DNA from: a virus | Direction: 5' to 3' (one strand) | Length of the DNA stretch: 64,000 nucleotides | IMG/VR virus record: IMGVR_UViG_3300025141_000055 | Span: 18,134 to 82,133 of that record | Part shown: in pieces, positions 57,455-63,103 of the stretch | Position numbering within the stretch: the stretch's first letter is position 1 | Layout of the letters: each line of letters begins with the position of its first letter | Notes under the pieces: model-generated | Told to the model about the DNA's origin: nothing | The model's database searches: none | What the model saw: only the letters and a program-made list of their open reading frames with translations | Position numbers and translations under genes: made by a program

Positions 57455-57475
57455 GTGGGGATAGGTAGCAAAAAA

Positions 57476-57513
57476 GAATACCCCTGAAAGCAGGTGCCGT
57501 CAGGGGTGATGGT
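57476..57513 (-). repeat. Family E hairpin repeat, copy 1 (38 bp)
   Basis: Identical to 58000-58037. CCCCTGA and TCAGGGG form a 7-bp stem around a 12-base loop. It lies right after the stop of the gene at 57513-57974 and upstream of leader family A; a run of T follows in this copy only. Confidence 0.85.
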
Positions 57514-57974
57514 CATAGCGGGTGGTGATTCCAGCCAAGGTCAGGAATGAAGACATACATGTATTCACAGGAGCTATTAAGCCAGTACTTCTTGGCTGAC
57601 TTGAGCGTTGCCTTAGTGATTGGCGGATCGCCGTAGTCACTACCGGTAGCATTCCAAGGACCGTCGTCACCTCGCTCCCAGTGATATAGGGGTTGAGGAC
57701 CTCGGTCACCTTCCTTGCAGAAGTAGCCCTCCGCATCACGGATGACCTCATTGTTTTCGTCCCTGAGCATGCTGTCGGCGTAAGTCTTCCAGGTATCTCG
57801 GGTGCGGAGACTCGACATTGAGCCTGGCTTGATTAGTGCCTTAACCTTTTCGAGCGAGTTGTAGTGCTCTATAAGGATTGGCACTTGATGTTTTGGATAG
57901 CCGTCCCAGTGGCAGTAGACCGCACGAATGCGGCCACATGGCAACTGGTAGCCAATAGCAGATCGTGTTCCCAT
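57513..57974 (-). CDS. Conserved phage protein of the MGTRSAIG family (153 aa)
   Basis: A 153-residue protein starting MGTRSAIGYQLPCGRIRAVY, then CHWDGYPKHQVPILIEHYNS and KVKALIKPGSMSSLRT. This start (M-G-T-R-S...Y-C-H-W-D-G-Y-P...H-Y) belongs to a widespread phage family without assigned function, often among early genes. The later half (CEYMYVFIPDLGW) is aromatic. It is preceded by leader family E copy 2 region. Confidence 0.75.
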   Translation of the reverse strand: MGTRSAIGYQLPCGRIRAVYCHWDGYPKHQVPILIEHYNSLEKVKALIKPGSMSSLRTRDTWKTYADSMLRDENNEVIRDAEGYFCKEGDRGPQPLYHWERGDDGPWNATGSDYGDPPITKATLKSAKKYWLNSSCEYMYVFIPDLGWNHHPL

Positions 57975-57999
57975 GGTTAGAACTCCAATAGTGGGTCAG

Positions 58000-58037
58000 G
58001 AATACCCCTGAAAGCAGGTGCCGTCAGGGGTGATGGT
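58000..58037 (-). repeat. Family E hairpin repeat, copy 2 (38 bp)
   Basis: Exact second copy of 57476-57513, lying between the gene at 58054-58443 and the gene starting at 57974, i.e. in the 5' leader of the latter. Confidence 0.85.
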
Positions 58038-58053
58038 TAGTAGCCTTTGAGTC

Positions 58054-58443
58054 TCATGGGTACTCTTCGGTGGGGTTGTCTTCGAGAGCTAGATCCATGA
58101 TGGAATTAGAGAGTTCCTCGATAAAATCTTGAGAACCGTGATTACAGTTGCTTAGGTGGGTATGGACATTTTCGTAGCCTCTCTTCTTTCGTTCCTCCCA
58201 ATCAAGGGATATCCAGCCCTCCGTCGCTTCGAGGGCTTCATTATTTGCGATCGTTTGCTTCTCCTCTTCGGTGTATTCCGAAGCTTCTTTTGGGACAACA
58301 ACTCCTTGATCGCAGAATTGGACTGAAATCCCGTATCCAAGGAGGATGTACGAGAGGTCTGACAGCTTGCGGTGTTCAGATTTCGCTATTCGAGATAGCA
58401 GGTCGTACTGTTTGTCTTTAAGTTGAATTGAGAGCGTTTTCAT
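58054..58443 (-). CDS. Possible ribbon-helix-helix protein (129 aa)
   Basis: A 129-residue protein. The first 40 residues (MKTLSIQLKDKQYDLLSRIA, then HRKLSDLSYILLGYGISV) have the strand-helix-helix plan of small ribbon-helix-helix DNA-binding domains; the remaining part is acidic. It may be a regulator of the early region. The start follows five ACATCA units. Confidence 0.6.
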   Translation of the reverse strand: MKTLSIQLKDKQYDLLSRIAKSEHRKLSDLSYILLGYGISVQFCDQGVVVPKEASEYTEEEKQTIANNEALEATEGWISLDWEERKKRGYENVHTHLSNCNHGSQDFIEELSNSIMDLALEDNPTEEYP

Positions 58444-58540
58444 AATGTTGATGTTGATGTTGATGTTGATGTTGATGTGATTGAGTGCTGAGGATGAGCT
58501 CAGCAGGGAACCCCTTAAGGGCTCCGTGTTGAGTTCACAT
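58444..58540 (-). promoter_or_regulatory. Dual-hairpin CA-rich leader, family A copy 2
   Basis: Same order as copy 1: hairpin I, hairpin II, then five ACATCA units plus one variant before the ATG at 58443. The 62 bases 58479-58540 are identical to copy 1; the number of hexamers differs. Its upstream end overlaps the stop of the gene at 58535. Confidence 0.8.
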
Positions 58541-58720
58541 AAACAAGTCTGGGTGTGACTTCTTTAGTTCCTCTGTAAGTTTGTCTAGTTCCTCATCTGT
58601 TCGTTCATAGATGTATTCATCCACTACTGCATATAAGAGGTCCGTATTCTCCTTACATGCGTAATAAAGAATGTTGCACATCTTGATCCGACGCTTAAGA
58701 GGTCCCTTTGTGTGAGGCAT
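58535..58720 (-). CDS. Hypothetical protein (61 aa)
   Basis: A 61-residue protein (MPHTKGPLKRRIKMCNILYY, LLYAVVDEYIYERTDEELDK), helical, basic start and acidic end. No family recognised. Its stop lies at the border of the family A repeat, and it overlaps the upstream gene by 26 bases. Confidence 0.5.
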   Translation of the reverse strand: MPHTKGPLKRRIKMCNILYYACKENTDLLYAVVDEYIYERTDEELDKLTEELKKSHPDLFM

Positions 58721-58865
58721 GGTAGTGACGTAATGTAAGATAAATTCGGCACCAAAACTCAGTATCTATCTCAGTGGTGTAGTCACCTTGAGTTAGGAGA
58801 AGTTCTAGTAATTCTTTCCATTCCTCGTTGTTTAGACGAAGTTCAGGTTTAGAAGGGGTGTCCAT
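58695..58865 (-). CDS. Small EEW-motif protein (56 aa)
   Basis: A 56-residue protein: LRLNNEEWKELLELLLTQGD, then EIDTEFWCRIYLTLRHYHAS. The EEW-x-x-L helix and the later aromatic helix resemble the C-terminal part of the protein at 56493 and the one at 60109. ATG 58865 is preferred; ATG 58880 is possible. Function unknown. Confidence 0.5.
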   Translation of the reverse strand: MDTPSKPELRLNNEEWKELLELLLTQGDYTTEIDTEFWCRIYLTLRHYHASHKGTS

Positions 58866-58924
58866 CCGATAGCCCCACAAGGCTGTGAGTCGGGAACAGA
58901 TTAGCCGAGGATTGGTTCAATTGA

Positions 58925-59155
58925 TCAGCCCTGCTCTGAGTAGTTGGTGAACTCGTAAGTAGGCCGAAAAACATCAGCAGATCTGACGACTTCAAACCAT
59001 GGGTAGGCCATGGAGAACTCGCTAGGTGTTGCCTTGAAATCTGCTTTGATCTTTTCAATCCATTGATTAGCTGCAACCCTGCTTGAAAAGCTGCCACAGA
59101 AATCAGTGGTGCCTTGGTCGTGGCAAACGACTGAGTAAGGATCAAGTTTGTTCAT
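58925..59155 (-). CDS. Hypothetical protein (76 aa)
   Basis: A 76-residue protein: YSVVCHDQGTTDFCGSFSSR, VAANQWIEKIKADFKATPSE and PWFEVVRSADVF. Two strands plus helix, similar in plan to the protein at 56260. Function unknown. Its leader carries family B copy 1. Confidence 0.55.
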   Translation of the reverse strand: MNKLDPYSVVCHDQGTTDFCGSFSSRVAANQWIEKIKADFKATPSEFSMAYPWFEVVRSADVFRPTYEFTNYSEQG

Positions 59156-59226
59156 CGGATTAAGGGGTGGTGTGTGTCCCCCGAAGGGGAATGCTCAGGG
59201 GAGCCTTGAAGCTCCCCAGCAGGCCT
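59156..59226 (-). promoter_or_regulatory. Dual-hairpin leader, family B copy 1 (UUCG loop)
   Basis: Leftward: hairpin I GGGGAGC/GCTCCCC (59197-59216), then hairpin II CCCC-TTCG-GGGG (59178-59189), then ACACACACCACCCCTTAATC and the ATG. The 56 bases 59190-59245 are repeated at 59466-59521. Confidence 0.8.
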
Positions 59227-59430
59227 TTACCTGATGAGCGGTTGAGTCAGCTCCTTGCGGGCTGTGTCGAATGCCCCTGGGAAGAGGACAAAATCAAAGG
59301 CTGTTTTGTAGTTGTGGCCTTTGTTAACCATTAGAGCGATAGTGAAGCTGATCGTTTGTTCGTTGGTGAGCTGTTGCTCTTCGGCGAAAGTGAAAGCCGC
59401 ATCTTGAAGCTCTTGTAGTGGGCGAAGCAT
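59227..59430 (-). CDS. Hypothetical protein (67 aa)
   Basis: A 67-residue helical protein (LRPLQELQDAAFTFAEEQQL, TISFTIALMVNKGHNYKTAF). No family recognised. The last five codons (QPLIR) and the stop are part of the family B repeat, which shows that the repeat unit extends into coding sequence. Confidence 0.5.
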   Translation of the reverse strand: MLRPLQELQDAAFTFAEEQQLTNEQTISFTIALMVNKGHNYKTAFDFVLFPGAFDTARKELTQPLIR

Positions 59431-59522
59431 TGGATTAGGGGGTGATGTGTAGTGCCCTTTCGGGCAATGCTCAGGGGAGCCTTGAAGCTCCCCAGCAGGC
59501 CTTTACCTGATGAGCGGTTGAC
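59431..59522 (-). promoter_or_regulatory. Dual-hairpin leader, family B copy 2 (GAAA loop)
   Basis: Leftward: hairpin I as in copy 1, then hairpin II GCCC-GAAA-GGGC (59454-59465), then ACTACACATCACCCCCTAAT and the ATG at 59430. Compared with copy 1, hairpin II has kept its place and length while loop and a stem pair changed. Confidence 0.8.
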
Positions 59523-59867
59523 TCAGCGCGACATGGAAGGTTGGGGATTGTGCCCTGCATCCGGGAATGCTGGGGTGTACTCTTGTTGGGCCTTAAGGCC
59601 TGTAGCTACTTCAAAGAAGTAGAGAGCATCTATATTTTCGCCTCCAATGTGCCACCAATGAGGACCCATTGGCGTGGCCTCTTCTTTCCAGTCGTAAACA
59701 TAGAACCCTTCAGAGGTGTGATGAGGGGTCATAAATTCAATGCTGACTTTACCGTCAGAATCATCTAAAGGTTCAGAATATGAACCCTTTCTTATGTAGC
59801 TTGGTTCACCTAACTTTTCTACCAATGTTTGGTAGGTCGTGTGAACGTAACCTTGTAGGCTGCTCAT
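59523..59867 (-). CDS. Hypothetical protein (114 aa)
   Basis: A 114-residue protein: MSSLQGYVHTTYQTLVEKLG, VSIEFMTPHHTSEGFYVYDW and HIGGENIDALYFFEVATGLK. The strands and the phrase 'W-H-I-G-G' are seen in small phage proteins of unknown function. The ATG at 59867 is used; the in-frame ATG at 59909 lies in the leader hairpin. Confidence 0.6.
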   Translation of the reverse strand: MSSLQGYVHTTYQTLVEKLGEPSYIRKGSYSEPLDDSDGKVSIEFMTPHHTSEGFYVYDWKEEATPMGPHWWHIGGENIDALYFFEVATGLKAQQEYTPAFPDAGHNPQPSMSR

Positions 59868-59949
59868 GTTGTTGATGATGTGATGTGAATAAAGAGTGGT
59901 TTGAACCACTCAGGGAGAGAACCCTAGGGAATCTCTCCGGGAGTGAGTC
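59868..59949 (-). promoter_or_regulatory. Dual-hairpin leader, family C copy 1
   Basis: Leftward: hairpin I GGAGAGA/TCTCTCC, hairpin II TGAGTGGTT/AACCACTC, then a G-free tract TTCACATCACATCATCAACA before the ATG. Related copies at 60698-60755 and 61083-61140 have GGAGGGG/CCCCTCC in hairpin I. Confidence 0.8.
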
Positions 59950-60112
59950 AGTCCTGGTGCAAAGAGGGGTTCCGTTGTGCGGCTGTTAAGGAGGGGTGGT
60001 CATACCAATCCTCTTCAACATCCTCCGGAGCAATGTCAGGGTTGACATCCTCTTGCCCCTCATTAATTAACTCTTGCATTTCCCAATAGTCCAGGTTGTA
60101 AGGAGAGCTCAT
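59948..60112 (-). CDS. Small acidic protein (54 aa)
   Basis: A 54-residue very acidic frame: MSSPYNLDYWEMQELINEGQ, EDVNPDIAPEDVEEDWYDHP. Acidic DNA-mimic or inhibitor proteins of phages look like this, but no family was recognised. Its ATG overlaps the stop of the upstream gene, and its stop lies at the start of leader family C copy 1. Confidence 0.5.
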   Translation of the reverse strand: MSSPYNLDYWEMQELINEGQEDVNPDIAPEDVEEDWYDHPSLTAAQRNPSLHQD

Positions 60113-60282
60113 TTGTTTAGACCATTAATAGAATTTTCTAGCTCGTCGACTAGCTGATGTAGATTCAGCCATTCTTCGTCGCTCATCTTCCATTGATGGC
60201 CATGCACTCTCATTTCATTTTTGAACCAGGATCCTGCAATAGTTGCGAGGGTATCGGCAGAATGAACTTTGATGTAAGTCAT
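60109..60282 (-). CDS. Small EEW-motif protein (57 aa)
   Basis: A 57-residue frame: MTYIKVHSADTLATIAGSWF, then HQWKMSDEEWLNLHQLVDEL. It carries the EEW helix shared with the proteins at 58695 and 56493. Start ATG 60282 directly follows the CA-rich end of leader family D. The end overlaps the next ATG by four bases. Confidence 0.55.
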   Translation of the reverse strand: MTYIKVHSADTLATIAGSWFKNEMRVHGHQWKMSDEEWLNLHQLVDELENSINGLNK

Positions 60283-60345
60283 GATGTTGATGTGTAGAAA
60301 ATGCTGGAAGTGAACCCAGCAGGGAGCCTCGAAAGGCTCCGGGAC
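60283..60345 (-). promoter_or_regulatory. Dual-hairpin leader, family D (UUCG loop)
   Basis: Leftward: hairpin I GGAGCCT-TTCG-AGGCTCC (60340-60323), CT, hairpin II GCTGG/CCAGC (60320-60303), then CTACACATCAACATC and ATG. It is a diverged version of family A: same order, same CTGCTG junction, two copies of the ACATCA-type hexamer. Confidence 0.8.
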
Positions 60346-60349
60346 GGGA

Positions 60350-60673
60350 TCAGTTTGTGGAGTTTTTAAAGATCGGTTTGCGTAACTCTTCTACTCCGTC
60401 CGTTACCCACTGCTTGAGGTTTTGGTAACCACAACGGCACCAGGTATAGAACGCTGGTCTTTCCCTGAGGTCGTTCTTAATACCGGGCTTTACCCAGTAT
60501 TCGTATATATCCCCAAGGGTCAACTCTTTGGAGTCCTTAAGTTGCACCTTCTCGGTCTTTAGCTGCGTGACTTGCTTCTCAAGGTCCTCAATGTATCCCT
60601 TGCGGGCCTCGAGGTGTTCAGTGAGCAGCTTGATAGTCAGGCGCCCCTGTGGATCAACTTTAGGGTCGATCAT
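60350..60673 (-). CDS. Hypothetical coiled-coil protein (107 aa)
   Basis: A 107-residue protein: a coiled coil (LLTEHLEARKGYIEDLEKQV, TQLKTEKVQLKDSKELTLGD) then an aromatic, Cys-containing end (YEYWVKPGIKNDLRERPAF, CRCGYQNLKQWVTDG). No family recognised. Confidence 0.55.
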   Translation of the reverse strand: MIDPKVDPQGRLTIKLLTEHLEARKGYIEDLEKQVTQLKTEKVQLKDSKELTLGDIYEYWVKPGIKNDLRERPAFYTWCRCGYQNLKQWVTDGVEELRKPIFKNSTN

Positions 60674-60755
60674 CTGTTTTCTCCGTGGTGTGTGAATGAG
60701 TGGTTTGAACCACTCAGGGAGGGGACCAATTACGGAACCCCTCCGGGAGTGAGTC
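60674..60755 (-). promoter_or_regulatory. Dual-hairpin leader, family C copy 2
   Basis: Leftward: hairpin I GGAGGGG/CCCCTCC, hairpin II GAGTGGTT/AACCACTC, then ATTCACACACCACGG and the ATG. The 58 bases 60698-60755 match 61083-61140 with one or two differences. Confidence 0.8.
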
Positions 60756-60756
60756 G

Positions 60757-61059
60757 TTAGTTAATACTTAGTGAGTAAGTATTTTCTAAATAGGAGTAGA
60801 CAGCGCCCCATATTTCAGTAGGTGGGTATTGCCCGGCGGTGTAGTCAAAATCATTTGCATCCACCGTTAGGCGGCCATTGCTGGACCTCCCCACCATTAG
60901 GGGTGTGTCTCCCAGAAAGCCGTAGCGACTCATAACTTTCTTACGGTCTGAATCTCTACGGGTCTTGTCCTGTTGCCATGCTTCCCGTGTCCCGTAGTCA
61001 AGGGTATTGATACGGGCTTGACGTTTTGCGTAAGCAAAGAGATCGTTTAAAGATTTCAT
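60757..61059 (-). CDS. Hypothetical protein (100 aa)
   Basis: A 100-residue protein: MKSLNDLFAYAKRQARINTL, TRRDSDRKKVMSRYGFLGDT and EIWGAVYSYLENTYSLSIN. Basic first half, aromatic end. ATG 61059 preferred; the in-frame ATG at 61098 lies inside the leader. Function unknown. Confidence 0.55.
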   Translation of the reverse strand: MKSLNDLFAYAKRQARINTLDYGTREAWQQDKTRRDSDRKKVMSRYGFLGDTPLMVGRSSNGRLTVDANDFDYTAGQYPPTEIWGAVYSYLENTYSLSIN

Positions 61060-61140
61060 CAGGTTTGGGGTGTGGTGTGAATGAGTGGTTTGAACCACTC
61101 AGGGAGGGGACCAATTAAGGAACCCCTCCGGGAGTGAGTC
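61060..61140 (-). promoter_or_regulatory. Dual-hairpin leader, family C copy 3
   Basis: Leftward: hairpin I GGAGGGG/CCCCTCC, hairpin II GAGTGGTT/AACCACTC, then ATTCACACCACACCCCAAAC and the ATG at 61059. Confidence 0.8.
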
Positions 61141-61372
61141 AGTCCTCTTTGTCTTCGTGTTTCTCGAGGGTGTATTCGAGATCAGCCAGACTGTCTAGGA
61201 CACCAACGATTGGGTGCTCTTCTTCTTCCCAGTTGTACCAAAGATCTTCGCCTGTATTCGCTCTAAACTCGCGTAAGGCTTTAATAACCTCGGCCGCGGC
61301 GTCTATGAGGAACACCGTTTGATCGACGGTCAACGTTGAAGAATCAAGCAGCTCAGGTAGTTGGGGGGTCAT
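61139..61372 (-). CDS. Hypothetical acidic protein (77 aa)
   Basis: A 77-residue protein: MTPQLPELLDSSTLTVDQTV, FLIDAAAEVIKALREFRANT and a very acidic end (YNWEEEEHPIVGVLDSLADL). It is the first gene of the leftward early unit next to the control region. No family recognised; acidic early phage proteins may act on host enzymes, which is only a possibility. Confidence 0.55.
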   Translation of the reverse strand: MTPQLPELLDSSTLTVDQTVFLIDAAAEVIKALREFRANTGEDLWYNWEEEEHPIVGVLDSLADLEYTLEKHEDKED

Positions 61373-61440
61373 GGTGAGTAACCGGTGTGGATAAGAGAGG
61401 CGTGAGCCCCTCATTCAGCCGTCATGGCTCAAGGAGAGGG
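61373..61440 (-). promoter_or_regulatory. Dual-hairpin leader of the first early gene
   Basis: Leftward: AGCC/GGCT hairpin (61417-61429), then GAGGGGC-TCAC-GCCTCTC (61395-61412), then TATCCACACCGGTTACTCACC and the ATG. It keeps the two-hairpin plan of the other leaders without sequence identity. Confidence 0.6.
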
Positions 61441-61455
61441 TCAATTTATTCCGGT

Positions 61456-61471
61456 TGATCATTAATGATCA
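61456..61471. promoter_or_regulatory. Perfect 16-bp palindrome
   Basis: TGATCATTAATGATCA is its own reverse complement. It lies 84 bases upstream of the first leftward early gene, an operator-like position. Confidence 0.6.
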
Positions 61472-61589
61472 TGACCAAATTCGCTCAGCTGGTAATAAAT
61501 ACCTAGTAGGTTGATTGTGCGGCCGGTAGGCAACAACCCGGAAGGAAAGACTTAAAAGTAAAAGCACTCATAAAGAGCACACAACGCAC

Positions 61590-61613
61590 CGAACCTAAAC
61601 CGGTTCTAGTTCG
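61590..61613. repeat. 24-bp imperfect palindrome, copy 1
   Basis: CGAACCTAA, then the AACCGGTT centre, and TAGTTCG arms; exact second copy at 61710-61733, 120 bases further. The arms CGAAC/GTTCG and centre ACCGGT are symmetrical. Confidence 0.75.
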
Positions 61614-61709
61614 TGTCCAAGTTCTGTCCATCCGGATTGATGATAGGAAGGGAATTCCCTGCCCACCTTCCCTGCGGGCCCCTGCGTACCTGCTGTGTAG
61701 ACAGATACG

Positions 61710-61733
61710 CGAACCTAAACCGGTTCTAGTTCG
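61710..61733. repeat. 24-bp imperfect palindrome, copy 2
   Basis: Exact copy of 61590-61613. Together they frame a G/C-rich stretch containing a GCGTA/TACGC inverted repeat (61684-61710). Confidence 0.75.
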
Positions 61734-61958
61734 GGCGCGCGGGTATACACATCCACATTGAGCGGGTGACCTGTGCACATTATTCAATTATCAAGTTAAG
61801 TTTCGCGGCGTCTCGTGGTCTGGTTCTTCACTTGCGACGTTGGCTCATCACCAATCTGTCTTAACAAGGTTCACAGTCCGCGTCGTTCGCTAACTGAAGT
61901 CTAGCTACTTAAGGCAGCTTGTCGGAACATTTAAGGATTAATTAAACATTCGCCGACT

Positions 61959-62310
61959 TAAGTAAAAATACTTAGGTCGCGTGACCTAATTACATCATAC
62001 TCGATTATGTCAACATAATGGCATTCCTTAACAATTTCTTAACAATCGGCCTAGTGTTTACGTTAAATTAGGTATAATTACCTAGTTAAGTATTATAACA
62101 AGTAGGTATATATACTTAGGCATTTATACTTAGTTAAGTAGTGTAACAATTAGGTATGTATACTTAGGCATTTATACTTAAGTATTAATACTTATTGATT
62201 ATTACTTTTAAAAATTAAGTATATGTACCTAGGTACAAATGATGATAGGTATAACTACTCACCCTAGGTATCGATACTCATAGGTATAAACACCTAGGTA
62301 CTTATGCCTA
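61959..62310. repeat. Array of 16-bp dyads TARGTA-N4-TACYTA (operator, origin or centromere-like)
   Basis: Half-sites separated by exactly 10 bases start at 61959, 61973, 62069, 62103, 62151, 62179, 62216, 62246, 62265, 62281 and, weaker, 62295. Examples: TAGGTATAATTACCTA and TAAGTATTAATACTTA. Further single half-sites lie at 62087, 62127, 62135, 62175 and 62396. The region is AT-rich and holds no gene. It separates the leftward early genes from the rightward genes at 62520. Confidence 0.85.
62087..62180. repeat. 48-bp tandem direct repeat inside the dyad array
   Basis: The unit starting TAAGTA at 62087 recurs at 62135, with TAACAA, TAGGTAT and ATACTTAGGCATTTATACTT at the same offset of 48 bases and only a few differences. 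Confidence 0.75.
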
Positions 62311-62506
62311 CCCACAATGTGTAATTTTCCAGCCTGCCCGCAATCCCCTTTTTTTTATATATACGCGCTGGGCGACGGCGGGGGCGAGAAGGGTCTAGGT
62401 ATCTTGGCGGTATTTTGGGGGTAAAGTTTTTGACTAGTAATATACTAACAGCTGCCCTAAAAAAAATCCAGGAGTGTAAATAAAGGTTAAAATAGACTCG
62501 ATGTCT

Positions 62507-62514
62507 TATAAATA
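62507..62514 (+). promoter_or_regulatory. TATAAATA box before the rightward g62520
   Basis: TATAAATA, the T4-type late promoter sequence, ends six bases before the ATG at 62520, which would leave almost no 5' leader. A role is uncertain. Confidence 0.3.
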
Positions 62515-62519
62515 AAGTC

Positions 62520-63032
62520 ATGTCTGCTTACGGGCCTGGTGCTGTCCAACTGGGAGCCGGAGTTCCAGGATTTAAATTTGGTGAGGTATCCGAGCCTGCT
62601 GAAGTTCCTCTTGGCCATGAGCACTGGAATATGAATAAAACAAATCCGGGTTGGTATCACGGCGACCCCTATGCGCCTTCTCCTGCTGGTGGTTTTCCTG
62701 ATCAATATCAGGGAGCACCAGCTCCAGCCGAAGCTACCGAGCATTCTCAGTTTATTGACGCAGTTAACCAGCACATCGCCCAAATGCACCTGGCGCGTGC
62801 AATTCGTGGAATTTTAGAAGAGCCTCCGGGTACTAGCCCTCAGATTGAGCATCCAAGGGGTACTAGCCCTCAGTATCCAACTCGAGAAGAACCTCTCTGG
62901 GGTCCTCCTGTCCCTGGCGCTGGTTCTTCAACTGAGTATCCAACTCGAGAAGAACCTCTCTGGGGTCCTCCTATGCCTCGAGAAGAACCTCTCTGGGGTC
63001 CTCCTATGCCTCGAGAAGAACCTCTCTGGTGA
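62520..63032 (+). CDS. Proline-rich protein with 11-residue tandem repeats (170 aa)
   Basis: A 170-residue protein. The first 105 residues are Gly/Pro/His-rich with one helical part (FIDAVNQHIAQMHLARAIRG). The C-terminus is a tandem array of REEPLWGPPMP-type units, of which the last two are identical at the DNA level (33-bp period); the frame ends in the middle of a unit (EEPLW-stop). It looks like a virion or scaffold-type disordered protein. Style matches the next gene. Confidence 0.6.
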   Translation: MSAYGPGAVQLGAGVPGFKFGEVSEPAEVPLGHEHWNMNKTNPGWYHGDPYAPSPAGGFPDQYQGAPAPAEATEHSQFIDAVNQHIAQMHLARAIRGILEEPPGTSPQIEHPRGTSPQYPTREEPLWGPPVPGAGSSTEYPTREEPLWGPPMPREEPLWGPPMPREEPLW

Positions 63033-63103
63033 GAAGATGGACCTCACAGAGATTCAATTAGTTAGGGGAATATGCCCGTCTTCCGCTAAAGAGCAATTGA
63101 TTA

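Noticed and set aside
57370-57516. N-terminal extension of the gene at 57007 starting at 57516
   Set aside because: The extension translates the hairpin repeats and the ACATCA units (a run of Ile-Asn), and the same DNA elsewhere is clearly non-coding, so ATG 57369 is preferred.
60045-60075. TTGACA with AATTAA at 17 bases on the rightward strand
   Set aside because: It lies inside a leftward gene with nothing rightward downstream.
59868-61098. Start codons at 59909 and 61098 giving MVQTT extensions
   Set aside because: Both lie inside hairpin II of leader family C, which explains the shared MVQTT.
61481-61760. tRNA-like sequence in the control region
   Set aside because: Inverted repeats are present but no T-loop GGTTCRA box, anticodon arm or acceptor stem of the right spacing.
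61503-61787. 94-codon leftward frame in the control region
   Set aside because: Its product is random-looking and repeats RTRTGLGS only because it crosses both 24-bp palindromes; no ribosome site, and the region is otherwise regulatory.
61959-62310. CRISPR array
   Set aside because: The repeats are short dyads with irregular spacing and no unique spacers of constant length; no cas genes are present.
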